From assembly GCA_045540295.1 (NCBI GenBank), contig JAZQGY010000030.1:1-12768 (forward strand): a stretch of DNA of 12,768 nt, given 5' to 3'. The notes under the pieces were generated by a model, which saw only the letters and a program-made list of their open reading frames with translations, did no database searches and was not told the DNA's origin. The position numbers were made by a program, and so were the translations under genes. Of this stretch, positions 7,815 through 12,768 are shown one piece after another; position 1 is the stretch's first letter; each line of letters opens with the position of its first letter. Source of the stretch: SIG452 sp045540295. Its GTDB lineage: Bacteria > Bacillota > Clostridia > UMGS1840.

Positions 7815-7851
7815 TTTATAGAACGGAGTTTGCAATATCTTTATCGCAAAC
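7815..7851 (-). promoter_or_regulatory. Candidate operator and promoter of the beta-helix gene
   Basis: A 24-bp near-perfect inverted repeat (7828-7851): GTTTGCGATA-AAGA-TATTGCAAAC on the minus strand, with one imperfect pair. It covers the expected -35 position, and a TATAAA -10 box (7815-7820) lies 7 bases downstream. The -35 itself (TAAAGA, 7838-7843) is weak. No T run follows, so it is unlikely to be a terminator. The likely binder is the MarR-type protein encoded just upstream. That pairing is inferred from position and palindromic form only. Confidence 0.55.
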
Positions 7852-7862
7852 AGCCTTTTTTC

Positions 7863-8285
7863 TCAACTTTGTTTGTTTAGTTCATCGAGAAGACAATTCA
7901 TATATTCAATCACTTTTTTGTGATCATCACTCAGATTGGAAAAAGCCTTGTCTTCAATCTCATAAATTTCTGCAAGCTTTTCTTCGGCATATTGTTTGCC
8001 GGATTCTGTCAGGCTCACGAGCATTTCTCTTTTTTCTCCTTTAATGGGAGAAAGCACAACATAACCTTGAGATTCTAATTCCTTCACAACCGTGTTCACA
8101 GTTGTTCTGGGAATTTCCCAGGTTTCAGATATTTCCTTTTGGGTATGCTCTTCCCCATCGTTTAAGGCATACAGCACCCATAAAAGTTTTGCCTTGACCT
8201 TGCTTTTTTTTGCAAAATCGGCATAATAACCGTCTATCTTATAAAGAGCCCGTCCAAATTCATAGAAAAATTTTTTAGAGTCCAA
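7863..8285 (-). CDS. MarR-family transcriptional regulator
   Basis: A small winged-helix DNA-binding protein of the MarR type, which normally binds palindromes as a dimer and releases DNA on ligand binding. The 140 residues contain the helix-turn-helix at about 47-71 (HTQKEISETWEIPRTTVNTVVKEL) and the wing at about 79-95 (SPIKGEKREMLVSLTESG), flanked by dimerisation helices. The TTG at 8285 is chosen as start: AGGTGG (8295-8300) lies 9 bases upstream, the family length fits, and a strong promoter (8317-8345) sits inside the longer reading frame that extends to 8393, ruling that extension out. The stop is 92 bases from the beta-helix gene on the same strand, with an operator-like palindrome in the gap. 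Control of that gene and possibly of itself is inferred. The ligand is unknown. Confidence 0.85.
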   Translation of the reverse strand: MDSKKFFYEFGRALYKIDGYYADFAKKSKVKAKLLWVLYALNDGEEHTQKEISETWEIPRTTVNTVVKELESQGYVVLSPIKGEKREMLVSLTESGKQYAEEKLAEIYEIEDKAFSNLSDDHKKVIEYMNCLLDELNKQS

Positions 8286-8316
8286 AAATTCTCGCCACCT
8301 TAAAATCCTAATTCGT

Positions 8317-8345
8317 ATTTTAACACATCTTTTTTTACTTGTAAA
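8317..8345 (-). promoter_or_regulatory. Sigma-A promoter of the MarR-type gene
   Basis: TTTACA (8340-8345), a 17-bp spacer and TAAAAT (8317-8322) on the minus strand. Transcription would start near 8310, giving a leader of about 25 bases to the TTG start. A second TTGACA (8348-8353) directly upstream is too far from the -10 box to be the -35. Confidence 0.75.
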
Positions 8346-8394
8346 CCTGTCAATTTGACTTTTTACTATCGGAAAATTTGTTTTTTTACGCAAA

Positions 8395-8430
8395 ATACCG
8401 TCGGGAACACTTGGTTCCCAACGGCATTTT
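8395..8430 (-). terminator. Terminator of the isomerase-like gene
   Basis: An 11-bp stem with two wobbles (8397-8407 with 8415-8425; GCCGTTGGGAA against TTCCCGACGGT on the minus strand) with a short loop and a short T run. It lies about 20 bases after the stop codon at 8447. The plus strand also ends in ATTTTTCTT, so it may work in both directions. Confidence 0.75.
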
Positions 8431-8446
8431 TCTTGTTATCAATTGC

Positions 8447-9838
8447 TTAGAAAGCCTTGGTTTCAATTCCTAAGTATTTTTCGAATGCTTCCACAATGGC
8501 AGCTTTAGAATTGCTTAAGGAGATACCAACATGATGTTTGTATCCGTTATCTGCCATATATTTGCAGATGTCGTTAATGCCTTCTTTTTCTACAACCTTA
8601 CCGGAGCCGAAGAATTCTGCATCAAAGGTATCATCGGTGAATTTACCGTCAGAAACGAATGCCCAAACTTTACCGTTTTCGGTTCTCATGCTGCCCCAGG
8701 TAATGTCACCGGAACGGATCTTCGCTTTGTTAACCCCTGCGCCGGAACCGGGACCGTAAGTTTTCTTGAACATTAAGTGTTCGATGGTTTCACCTTTTTC
8801 TTCCATCATGTTAATTGGTACAGGACCGCAATGGAACATAATCGCCTTGTCTTTCTCTTCCCCATAGTTGTTGTTGAAGTCTAACAGGGTAACTGCAGAA
8901 CCGCCTGCTAAGGATAATGCACGCATCATAGCAGCGTTTACCACGTCAGTTTCACAAGCTGCAGCAATGCCCTTCTGATTTAACAGACACAGGCACAGAC
9001 AGGGAGCAATTGCCAGCTCGGTCTGGAATTCAGGCCAGCATCTGATACCAACTGCATGTAAGTTCAGTTCTTTTACCAAATCTTCCAACACGATTTCCAG
9101 TTTGGCAATGGCAGTCAGTTTTTCATCCGGCCATTCGCCAAAGTTTGTGATAGCAAGAATTTCCTCTTTCATAGCGGGAACTTTAGATTCATCCACTTTT
9201 TTCATTCTTGCAAATACTTCGCTTAAATCGATGGTTTCCACATTGATGCCTGCTTTCTGCAGAGCAATTTCATCCACACGAACGGTTTTGAATGCAGAAG
9301 TTCTTGCACCGATGCAACCGATGTTGAAGCTCTTCATACCGTTTACCACACGACAGATTCTTTCAAAGGTGTCTAAATCCTTTTTGAAGGATTCGGAAGA
9401 CGGAGTGGAAACAAAATCGGTAGTCTGCGTAAATTTGATTCCTGCCTGACGCAGAGCGTTACACATCGCAAATTTACCGCACATTGCATCACGTCTGTGT
9501 GCAAAGTCCATTTTGCCCATTTCATCAGGATATGCTTGTACTAAAATCGGCACATTTACATCTTTTAACGCTACCATAGCGCCATTTTCGTCACCAAAGT
9601 TGGGTAAGCACAGAATCACGCCCTGGTATTTTCCGTCATTTTCTTTTAAGAAGTCTGCAAAAATTTTGCCTTCTGCGATGGTTTCAATCGCACCGTATCT
9701 GGTTTTGTCTAAATCCGGATAAATGCAGTCACAACCTGCATCTTTAATAGCTGCAATCATTTCATTTCTTGCAGATTCAATTACTTCACCGGGGAAAAAT
9801 CCACGGTTCCCAATATATAATGCATAAGTTAAGCTCAT
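8447..9838 (-). CDS. L-fucose/L-arabinose isomerase-fold protein
   Basis: The 463-residue protein belongs to the FucI/AraA superfamily of metal-dependent, cytoplasmic aldose-ketose isomerases, in the shorter group related to COG2407; classical FucI is near 590 residues. The N-terminal Rossmann-like part (about 1-170) is followed by IGARTSAFKTVRVDE and a catalytic domain with candidate metal ligands E296 (in ACETDV), D320 (in LLDFNN) and H336 (in FHCGP). A late HH pair (435-436) starts the typical C-terminal segment. The start is supported by AAAAGGAG (9848-9855) 9 bases upstream. It is transcribed away from the PocR-AraC regulator, which makes that protein its likely controller. The substrate is not readable from sequence. 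Members of this group act on fucose, arabinose, xylulose-type sugars or sulfoquinovose. Confidence 0.85.
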   Translation of the reverse strand: MSLTYALYIGNRGFFPGEVIESARNEMIAAIKDAGCDCIYPDLDKTRYGAIETIAEGKIFADFLKENDGKYQGVILCLPNFGDENGAMVALKDVNVPILVQAYPDEMGKMDFAHRRDAMCGKFAMCNALRQAGIKFTQTTDFVSTPSSESFKKDLDTFERICRVVNGMKSFNIGCIGARTSAFKTVRVDEIALQKAGINVETIDLSEVFARMKKVDESKVPAMKEEILAITNFGEWPDEKLTAIAKLEIVLEDLVKELNLHAVGIRCWPEFQTELAIAPCLCLCLLNQKGIAAACETDVVNAAMMRALSLAGGSAVTLLDFNNNYGEEKDKAIMFHCGPVPINMMEEKGETIEHLMFKKTYGPGSGAGVNKAKIRSGDITWGSMRTENGKVWAFVSDGKFTDDTFDAEFFGSGKVVEKEGINDICKYMADNGYKHHVGISLSNSKAAIVEAFEKYLGIETKAF

Positions 9839-9899
9839 AATTTGGTTCTCCTTTTATGGTAAAATTGTTTCTTAATGAAAACTTTTTTACTAATCTTTA

Positions 9900-9928
9900 T
9901 TGACTTGATGATACATTTTCTGTATAAT
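9900..9928 (+). promoter_or_regulatory. Sigma-A promoter of the PocR-AraC regulator
   Basis: TTGACT (9900-9905), a 17-bp spacer and perfect TATAAT (9923-9928). The -10 box overlaps the first in-frame ATG (9927), so transcription starts after that codon and translation must begin later, at 9963. I see no equally good promoter for the divergent isomerase gene, which fits activation by the regulator. Confidence 0.85.
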
Positions 9929-9962
9929 GAAAACAAATTTCCAAGGAAAGACAGGTGCCTTT

Positions 9963-10820
9963 ATGGTTTTAAAATATGATCTTGATAAAATCAAAGCATT
10001 TTTAACTGATTTTCACAATATGACAGGCCTTACCGTGAGCTTTTGGGATGCCGAAATGAATCAACTTGCTTATATGCCACCCAAAATGCCAGCCTTTTGC
10101 CAACTGATTAAGCAAGTTCCTTCCGGGAAGAAGGCTTGCCTGACCTGTGATAAACGGCTGATTGTGGAGTGCAACCGTCAGTTAAAACCGATCACAGCAA
10201 AATGCCACGCCGGTCTTGTGGATACTGCTATGCCTATTATGTATCAGGAAAAACCGTTAGGATTTATCCTGTTTGGGCAAATCAAGGATGGCTCGTTAAC
10301 ATCAAAAGAAACCAACAATCTTCTTTCCGGGCTCAGCAAAAAACTTTCGCTCCCGGTGGAAAAGCTTTCAGAAGCCTACCAAGCAACCAAGAAACTTTTG
10401 CCCGAGGCAATTGAGTCTACTGCCAATATACTCTACTATGCCACCTTGCAACTTTTAATCAGTAAAACCATTGATATGGGAGATCATACTCTCATCAATC
10501 AAATTGATGAATATGTAAAACAAAACTTGGAAAATCCGCTTTCTGTTTCCGGAATCTGTGAGGAATTCAAGGTTTCAAAAAACCGTTTGTATGCTCTTTG
10601 GAAAAAACATTTCGACACAACCGTTGCCGATTACATCTTAAATCTCCGCTTGGAAAAAGCAAAGCATCTGCTAACGGATACCGACCTTCGTGTACATACC
10701 ATATGCAATATGGTGGGTATTCCCGATTACAATTATTTTTCCAAACTCTTTAAAAAGCACAGCGGTTATTCCTGCAGGGAATATCGAAATCGTTTTCCTC
10801 TTATTCCGGAATCAAAATAG
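9963..10820 (+). CDS. PocR-domain AraC-family transcriptional regulator
   Basis: A 285-residue cytoplasmic activator-type protein. Residues about 5-165 form a PocR sensory domain, recognisable from YDLDKIKAFLTDFHNMTGL, the cysteines C46, C59, C62, C70 and C81, and the block KCHAGLVDTAMPIMYQEKPLGFILFGQ. PocR domains are thought to bind small hydroxylated compounds such as propanediol or sugars. Residues about 180-280 are an AraC DNA-binding domain with two helix-turn-helix motifs (PLSVSGICEEFKVSKNRLYALWKKHF and RVHTICNMVGIPDYNYFSKLFKKHSG). The ATG at 9963 is preferred over 9927 because the latter lies within the promoter -10 box, and AAGGAAAG (9943-9950) lies upstream. It is divergent from the isomerase gene and ends 2 bases from the convergent epimerase gene. 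It probably controls one or both. Confidence 0.88.
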   Translation: MVLKYDLDKIKAFLTDFHNMTGLTVSFWDAEMNQLAYMPPKMPAFCQLIKQVPSGKKACLTCDKRLIVECNRQLKPITAKCHAGLVDTAMPIMYQEKPLGFILFGQIKDGSLTSKETNNLLSGLSKKLSLPVEKLSEAYQATKKLLPEAIESTANILYYATLQLLISKTIDMGDHTLINQIDEYVKQNLENPLSVSGICEEFKVSKNRLYALWKKHFDTTVADYILNLRLEKAKHLLTDTDLRVHTICNMVGIPDYNYFSKLFKKHSGYSCREYRNRFPLIPESK

Positions 10821-10822
10821 CA

Positions 10823-11707
10823 TTACGCCATATTGTATTTTTTGAGCATTTCTTTTTCGAAGTTTAAGAGATATGCTGCTTCCTTATCGATGGTTGCTTC
10901 ACAGGGATTTTCAACCAAATCACGGAATACATGAATATCTTTACCAACCTGTCCGCCCTGCATTACGAAAGGTTCGGAAATAATTCTGCCTTTGTAATTG
11001 ATATCAGATAAAGCACCGAAGATTTCATCCCAGTCTAAGTGACCTCTGCCAGGTGCGGTACGGTTGTTTTCACCGGTATGGAAGCTGGTCAGTTTGCTGC
11101 CAACAGAACGAATTGCATCACCGATGTTGTTTTCTTCAATGTTCATATGATAGGTATCCAGCAGAATACCAATGTTGGGGCTATCGAAGTTGGCAACATA
11201 TTCCAACGCTTCTGCAGCAGTGTTAATTAAGCAAGTTTCAAAACGGTTAACCGCTTCTACACAGTAAGTAACGCCACATTCTTCAGCCACCTTCAAGATT
11301 TCTTTCATGCTCTTGATACTCTGATTCCAGTATGCAGCTTTGTTATCGTTGAAATCAGAGGGAGTGCCCCATCCGGAATAGCTTACACCGGATAATAAAG
11401 TACCGCCGCCAACTTTCATTTTACGGATAATGTTCTGTAAGTACTCAACACCGCCTTTTCTTACGGTTTCGTCTAAAGAAGAAACGTCGTAAGCGGGGTC
11501 TAAGCCTAAGCTGTAAGTCAGTTCAATACCAACTTCGTCAGCTAATGCACGTAAGGAACGGATTTTGTCATCAGACATTTCGAGTAACGGCTGTGCCTGA
11601 AATTCCAGCACATCAAAGCCAATCTCTTTTGCCTTTCTGATATATTTGGAATGGTCTGCATCCCAGTTCTTTTCCCAGAAGTTCATGAAAATACCTAATT
11701 TGTTCAT
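10823..11707 (-). CDS. D-psicose/D-tagatose 3-epimerase-like TIM-barrel protein
   Basis: A 294-residue protein of the xylose-isomerase-like TIM-barrel family, closely resembling ketose 3-epimerases, which interconvert D-fructose and D-psicose or D-tagatose and D-sorbose using Mn or Co. The four metal ligands align by eye with those of the Clostridium cellulolyticum enzyme: E151 (YCVEAVNRFE), D184 (LLDTYHMNIEE), H210 (SFHTGENNR) and E245 (ISEPFV). The flanking PGRGHLDW and GGQVGKDIHVFRDL also match. It is cytoplasmic with no signal peptide and of normal length. A perfect AAGGAGG (11716-11722) lies 8 bases before the ATG. Together with the isomerase-like gene it forms a rare-sugar interconversion pair. 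Sugar preference cannot be fixed from sequence, and related hydroxypyruvate- or sugar-phosphate-acting members are possible but less likely. Confidence 0.87.
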   Translation of the reverse strand: MNKLGIFMNFWEKNWDADHSKYIRKAKEIGFDVLEFQAQPLLEMSDDKIRSLRALADEVGIELTYSLGLDPAYDVSSLDETVRKGGVEYLQNIIRKMKVGGGTLLSGVSYSGWGTPSDFNDNKAAYWNQSIKSMKEILKVAEECGVTYCVEAVNRFETCLINTAAEALEYVANFDSPNIGILLDTYHMNIEENNIGDAIRSVGSKLTSFHTGENNRTAPGRGHLDWDEIFGALSDINYKGRIISEPFVMQGGQVGKDIHVFRDLVENPCEATIDKEAAYLLNFEKEMLKKYNMA

Positions 11708-11748
11708 AATATAAGCCTCCTTATATGAATATATTTTTTCCTATTCTT

Positions 11749-11831
11749 ATTATAGCGGAATATACTATTGGAAAATAGCTAATTTTTTCCCATAAATATG
11801 GTAATTTTGTTTCACTTTGTGACAAAATTAC
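11749..11831 (-). promoter_or_regulatory. Promoter region of the epimerase gene with an inverted-repeat site
   Basis: A perfect TATAAT (11749-11754, minus strand) lies about 45 bases before the start codon, but the -35 position is poor (TATTTT), as expected for an activated promoter. About 60 bases upstream is a long inverted repeat, GTAATTTTGT (11801-11810) with ACAAAATTAC (11822-11831), with a further TCAC/GTGA pair inside. It sits at a distance typical for an activator site. The PocR-AraC protein is the obvious candidate binder, by position only. Confidence 0.5.
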
Positions 11832-11841
11832 ACGGTTATCT

Positions 11842-11884
11842 GCACAAAAGACAGTAAAAGTCTTTTGTGCTTTTTGTTTTATTT
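11842..11884 (+). terminator. Orphan plus-strand Rho-independent terminator
   Basis: A perfect 11-bp stem GCACAAAAGAC / GTCTTTTGTGC with a 7-base loop, followed by a long T-rich tract (11871-11884). No plus-strand gene lies within 1000 bases upstream. It may insulate the spore-coat operon from read-through or end a small RNA that starts in the preceding 100 bases. Confidence 0.85.
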
Positions 11885-11912
11885 TCACATTTTTTAGAAG
11901 AAAACATATAAA
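11885..11912 (+). promoter_or_regulatory. Candidate sigma-E-type sporulation promoter of cotJ
   Basis: TCACATT (11885-11891) and CATATAAA (11905-11912), 13 bases apart, resemble the mother-cell sigma-E pattern (KMATATT and CATACAMT), each with one or two deviations. The predicted start is near 11919. cotJ in Bacillus subtilis is known to depend on sigma-E, which supports the call. No sigma-A promoter competes here. Confidence 0.5.
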
Positions 11913-11918
11913 AATAGT

Positions 11919-11948
11919 GAGTCTGTTTCCAATCCCCCAAACAGATTC
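11919..11948 (+). promoter_or_regulatory. 5' stem-loop of the cotJ mRNA
   Basis: GAGTCTGTTT (11919-11928) pairs with AAACAGATTC (11939-11948), nine Watson-Crick pairs and one G-T, around a C-rich 10-base loop. It begins at the predicted transcription start, where such hairpins often protect mRNA from 5' decay, and ends a few bases before the ribosome-binding site (AAAGGAG, 11955-11961). Confidence 0.5.
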
Positions 11949-11968
11949 AATCAGAAAGGAGTCTAACG

Positions 11969-12145
11969 ATGTTAGAATATATGTTTGATTTTATGCCCCG
12001 TGTGGGATACGCTTTTGTCGTTCCACAGTTACTTGGGGAAACCTACTCTCTATGCGAAGCCCTGGAAGCAGGCACCTTATTTCCGGAACTGAACATTTCT
12101 ATGGAGGAATATGTTCCGAAGCAGTGCGGAGGATGCGGAAAATGA
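11969..12145 (+). CDS. cotJA: Spore coat-associated protein CotJA
   Basis: A 58-residue protein of the CotJA family, a small component of the spore coat made in the mother cell. The core LCEALEAGTLFPELNISMEEYVP matches the family pattern of an AL..GT.FPEL block, here followed by a short cysteine-containing tail (QCGGCGK). AAAGGAG lies 7 bases before the ATG. The stop overlaps the next start as ATGA, so it is translationally coupled to cotJB. Use of TGA here also shows that the codon is a normal stop in this genome. It is first in the operon, behind a sigma-E-like promoter and a 5' hairpin. The call rests on the motif and on unmistakable cotJB and cotJC neighbours. Confidence 0.88.
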   Translation: MLEYMFDFMPRVGYAFVVPQLLGETYSLCEALEAGTLFPELNISMEEYVPKQCGGCGK

Positions 12146-12399
12146 AAAGAAATCAGTTATTAAGGCAGATTCAGGAATATGATTTTGCAGTCAACGAATT
12201 GACCCTGTACCTGGATTCGCATCCCACCGACACCAAAGCCATCGAGAAACACGCCGCCCTGGCAAAAGACTTAGAAATCTTAAAGCTGGCGTACACCAAG
12301 GAATTCGGTCCCCTGACCTCCTGCGACGGTTCCAAACACGGTAGTTGGAGTTGGGTAAACGGTCCGTGGCCCTGGGAAAATACTTGTGAGGTGAAATAA
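12142..12399 (+). CDS. cotJB: Spore coat protein CotJB
   Basis: An 85-residue CotJB-family protein, a spore coat component acting with CotJA and CotJC. Family features are present in order: LLRQIQEYDFAVNELTLYLDSHPTD (about 6-30), a helical middle, the FGPL motif at about 55-58, and the tryptophan-rich end WSWVNGPWPWEN (about 69-80). The start at 12142 is preferred over a longer frame beginning at 12052 because it overlaps the cotJA stop (ATGA), has GGAGG at 12128-12132, and gives the family length. The upstream extension is cotJA read in the wrong frame. It is followed after one base by cotJC, so the three genes form a coupled operon. Confidence 0.93.
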   Translation: MKRNQLLRQIQEYDFAVNELTLYLDSHPTDTKAIEKHAALAKDLEILKLAYTKEFGPLTSCDGSKHGSWSWVNGPWPWENTCEVK

Positions 12400-12400
12400 T

Positions 12401-12502
12401 ATGTGGGAATATCAGAAAAAATTACAATTTCCAATCAACATTAAAAATCCGAACCCGAAGCTTGCAAGCTTTATCGTCAGTCAATATGGTGGTGCAGATG
12501 GC
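12401..12502 (+). CDS. cotJC: CotJC (Mn-catalase-like spore coat protein), interrupted after codon 34
   Basis: CotJC is a manganese-catalase-like spore coat protein, normally about 190 residues. The first 34 codons are a clean match to its N-terminus: MWEYQKKLQFPINIKNPNPK then LASFIVSQYGGADG. GAGGTG (12388-12393) precedes the start, which lies one base after cotJB. After G34 the family continues with a run like ELAASLRYLSQRY, but here the frame changes to unrelated sequence (NCLSSLFLSPKYAFY...) that is antisense to a recombinase-like gene on the other strand. The frame stays open to 12730, but that part is not CotJC. The ferritin-like metal site is entirely missing. With the operon otherwise intact, an inserted element is more likely than simple decay. 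Confidence 0.88.
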
Positions 12503-12523
12503 AACTGTTTGAGTAGTCTTTTT
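12495..12523. other. Inferred left attachment junction of an integrated element in cotJC
   Basis: Homology to CotJC stops at the codons for GADG (ending 12502), and the stop codon of the opposing recombinase-like gene is at 12524-12526. The junction therefore lies within about 20 bases, near GCAGATGGCAACTG. Serine recombinases cross over at a 2-base core inside a short shared sequence. The exact core cannot be fixed without the other end. Confidence 0.6.
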
Positions 12524-12768
12524 TTATCTCCAAAATACGCATTTTATCGTCTTTCCGTCCTCTCCACCTTTGATAATTTCCTTCATAATTGTCCTTGCCA
12601 TGTTGTTCTTTTCCACATTACTTACATCAGCATCTTTCAAAACTTCAGTCAATCTGCGAAGCTCTTTCTTGTCAATTTTAGCTTCCTCTTCGGCTTCTTC
12701 CTCTCCGGCTGTTTCAAGCATCTCTTTTAACTTTTCTATCTCATCGAGAATAGCTTTTTTATTCTTCT
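12503..12768 (-). mobile_element. Left end of an integrated element in cotJC (continues beyond window)
   Basis: From 12503 to the window edge the sequence is foreign to the cotJ operon and is occupied by the 3' end of a recombinase-like gene pointing at the junction. Phages, integrative elements and sporulation-linked intervening elements commonly have the integrase next to the attachment site. Size, cargo and right end are not visible. Confidence 0.65.
12524..12768 (-). CDS. C-terminal part of a probable large serine recombinase (5' end outside window)
   Basis: The minus-strand frame is open from the window edge to a TAA at 12524, giving at least 81 C-terminal residues. They consist of a charged coiled-coil-like stretch (ILDEIEKLKEMLETAG, then a Glu-rich run, then KIDKKELRRLTEVLKDADVS) and an ending VEKNNMARTIMKEIIKGGED plus a short hydrophobic strand ending CVFWR. 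Large serine recombinases end in this way: a coiled coil, then an EKN...I...I motif before the last beta strand. The catalytic serine domain and zinc ribbon lie outside the window. The gene faces the cotJC junction, with only about 20 bases between. A different coiled-coil protein is possible, since the diagnostic domains are missing. Confidence 0.65.
   Translation of the reverse strand, partial: KNKKAILDEIEKLKEMLETAGEEEAEEEAKIDKKELRRLTEVLKDADVSNVEKNNMARTIMKEIIKGGEDGKTIKCVFWR

Noticed and set aside
7828..7851. Terminator of the MarR-type gene
   Set aside because: The hairpin is followed by TCCGTTC with no T run, and it overlaps the -35 position of the next gene; an operator fits better.
12052..12141. 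Longer N-terminus for CotJB
   Set aside because: These codons are cotJA in another frame. The ATG at 12142 has GGAGG upstream, overlaps the cotJA stop and gives the family length.
12503..12730. C-terminal extension of CotJC as a 109-residue protein
   Set aside because: Beyond codon 34 the sequence has no CotJC similarity and is antisense to the recombinase-like frame; it is a chimera across the junction.
1..12768. CRISPR array or tandem direct repeats
   Set aside because: No regularly spaced direct repeats and no cas-like genes were seen anywhere in the window.

Overview
The window looks like a chromosomal segment from a low-GC, spore-forming Firmicute of the class Clostridia, probably gut-associated. 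The evidence is sigma-A promoters with 17-bp spacers, strong AAGGAG ribosome-binding sites, the rpsO-pnp pair, and a cotJABC spore-coat operon. No rRNA or taxon-specific marker is present, so the genus is open.

Layout. At 1-150 there is a minus-strand tRNA-Ser(GGA), cut by the window edge, with its promoter. Next is a decayed plus-strand beta-helix gene remnant (341-738) ending in a terminator. The housekeeping block follows: rpsO (970-1233), with a promoter and a structured leader that may be the S15 autoregulatory site, a terminator, a long inverted repeat (1374-1561) inside the probable pnp leader, and pnp (1609-3681) with a 17-bp perfect terminator stem. The gene-free stretch 3753-4100 holds a structured element and the terminator of the next gene.

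From 4102 to 11707 lies a carbohydrate-use region. It contains a very large secreted right-handed beta-helix protein flanked by carbohydrate-binding-like modules, a MarR-type regulator just upstream of it with a candidate operator, an L-fucose/L-arabinose isomerase-fold protein, a divergent PocR-domain AraC regulator, and a D-psicose/D-tagatose 3-epimerase-like TIM barrel. A plausible reading is extracellular glycan attack followed by ketose/aldose interconversion in the cytoplasm, under two regulators. The actual sugar cannot be read from the sequence.

The right end is the most interesting part. A tightly packed cotJA-cotJB-cotJC operon (11969 onward) with a sigma-E-like promoter is broken inside cotJC at codon 34. 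Directly after the break, on the opposite strand, is the C-terminal end of what looks like a large serine recombinase that runs off the window. This is the geometry of an integrated element using cotJC as its attachment site. It raises the possibility of a sporulation-linked, excisable element comparable to skin in sigK. The other half of cotJC and the far attachment site are outside the window.
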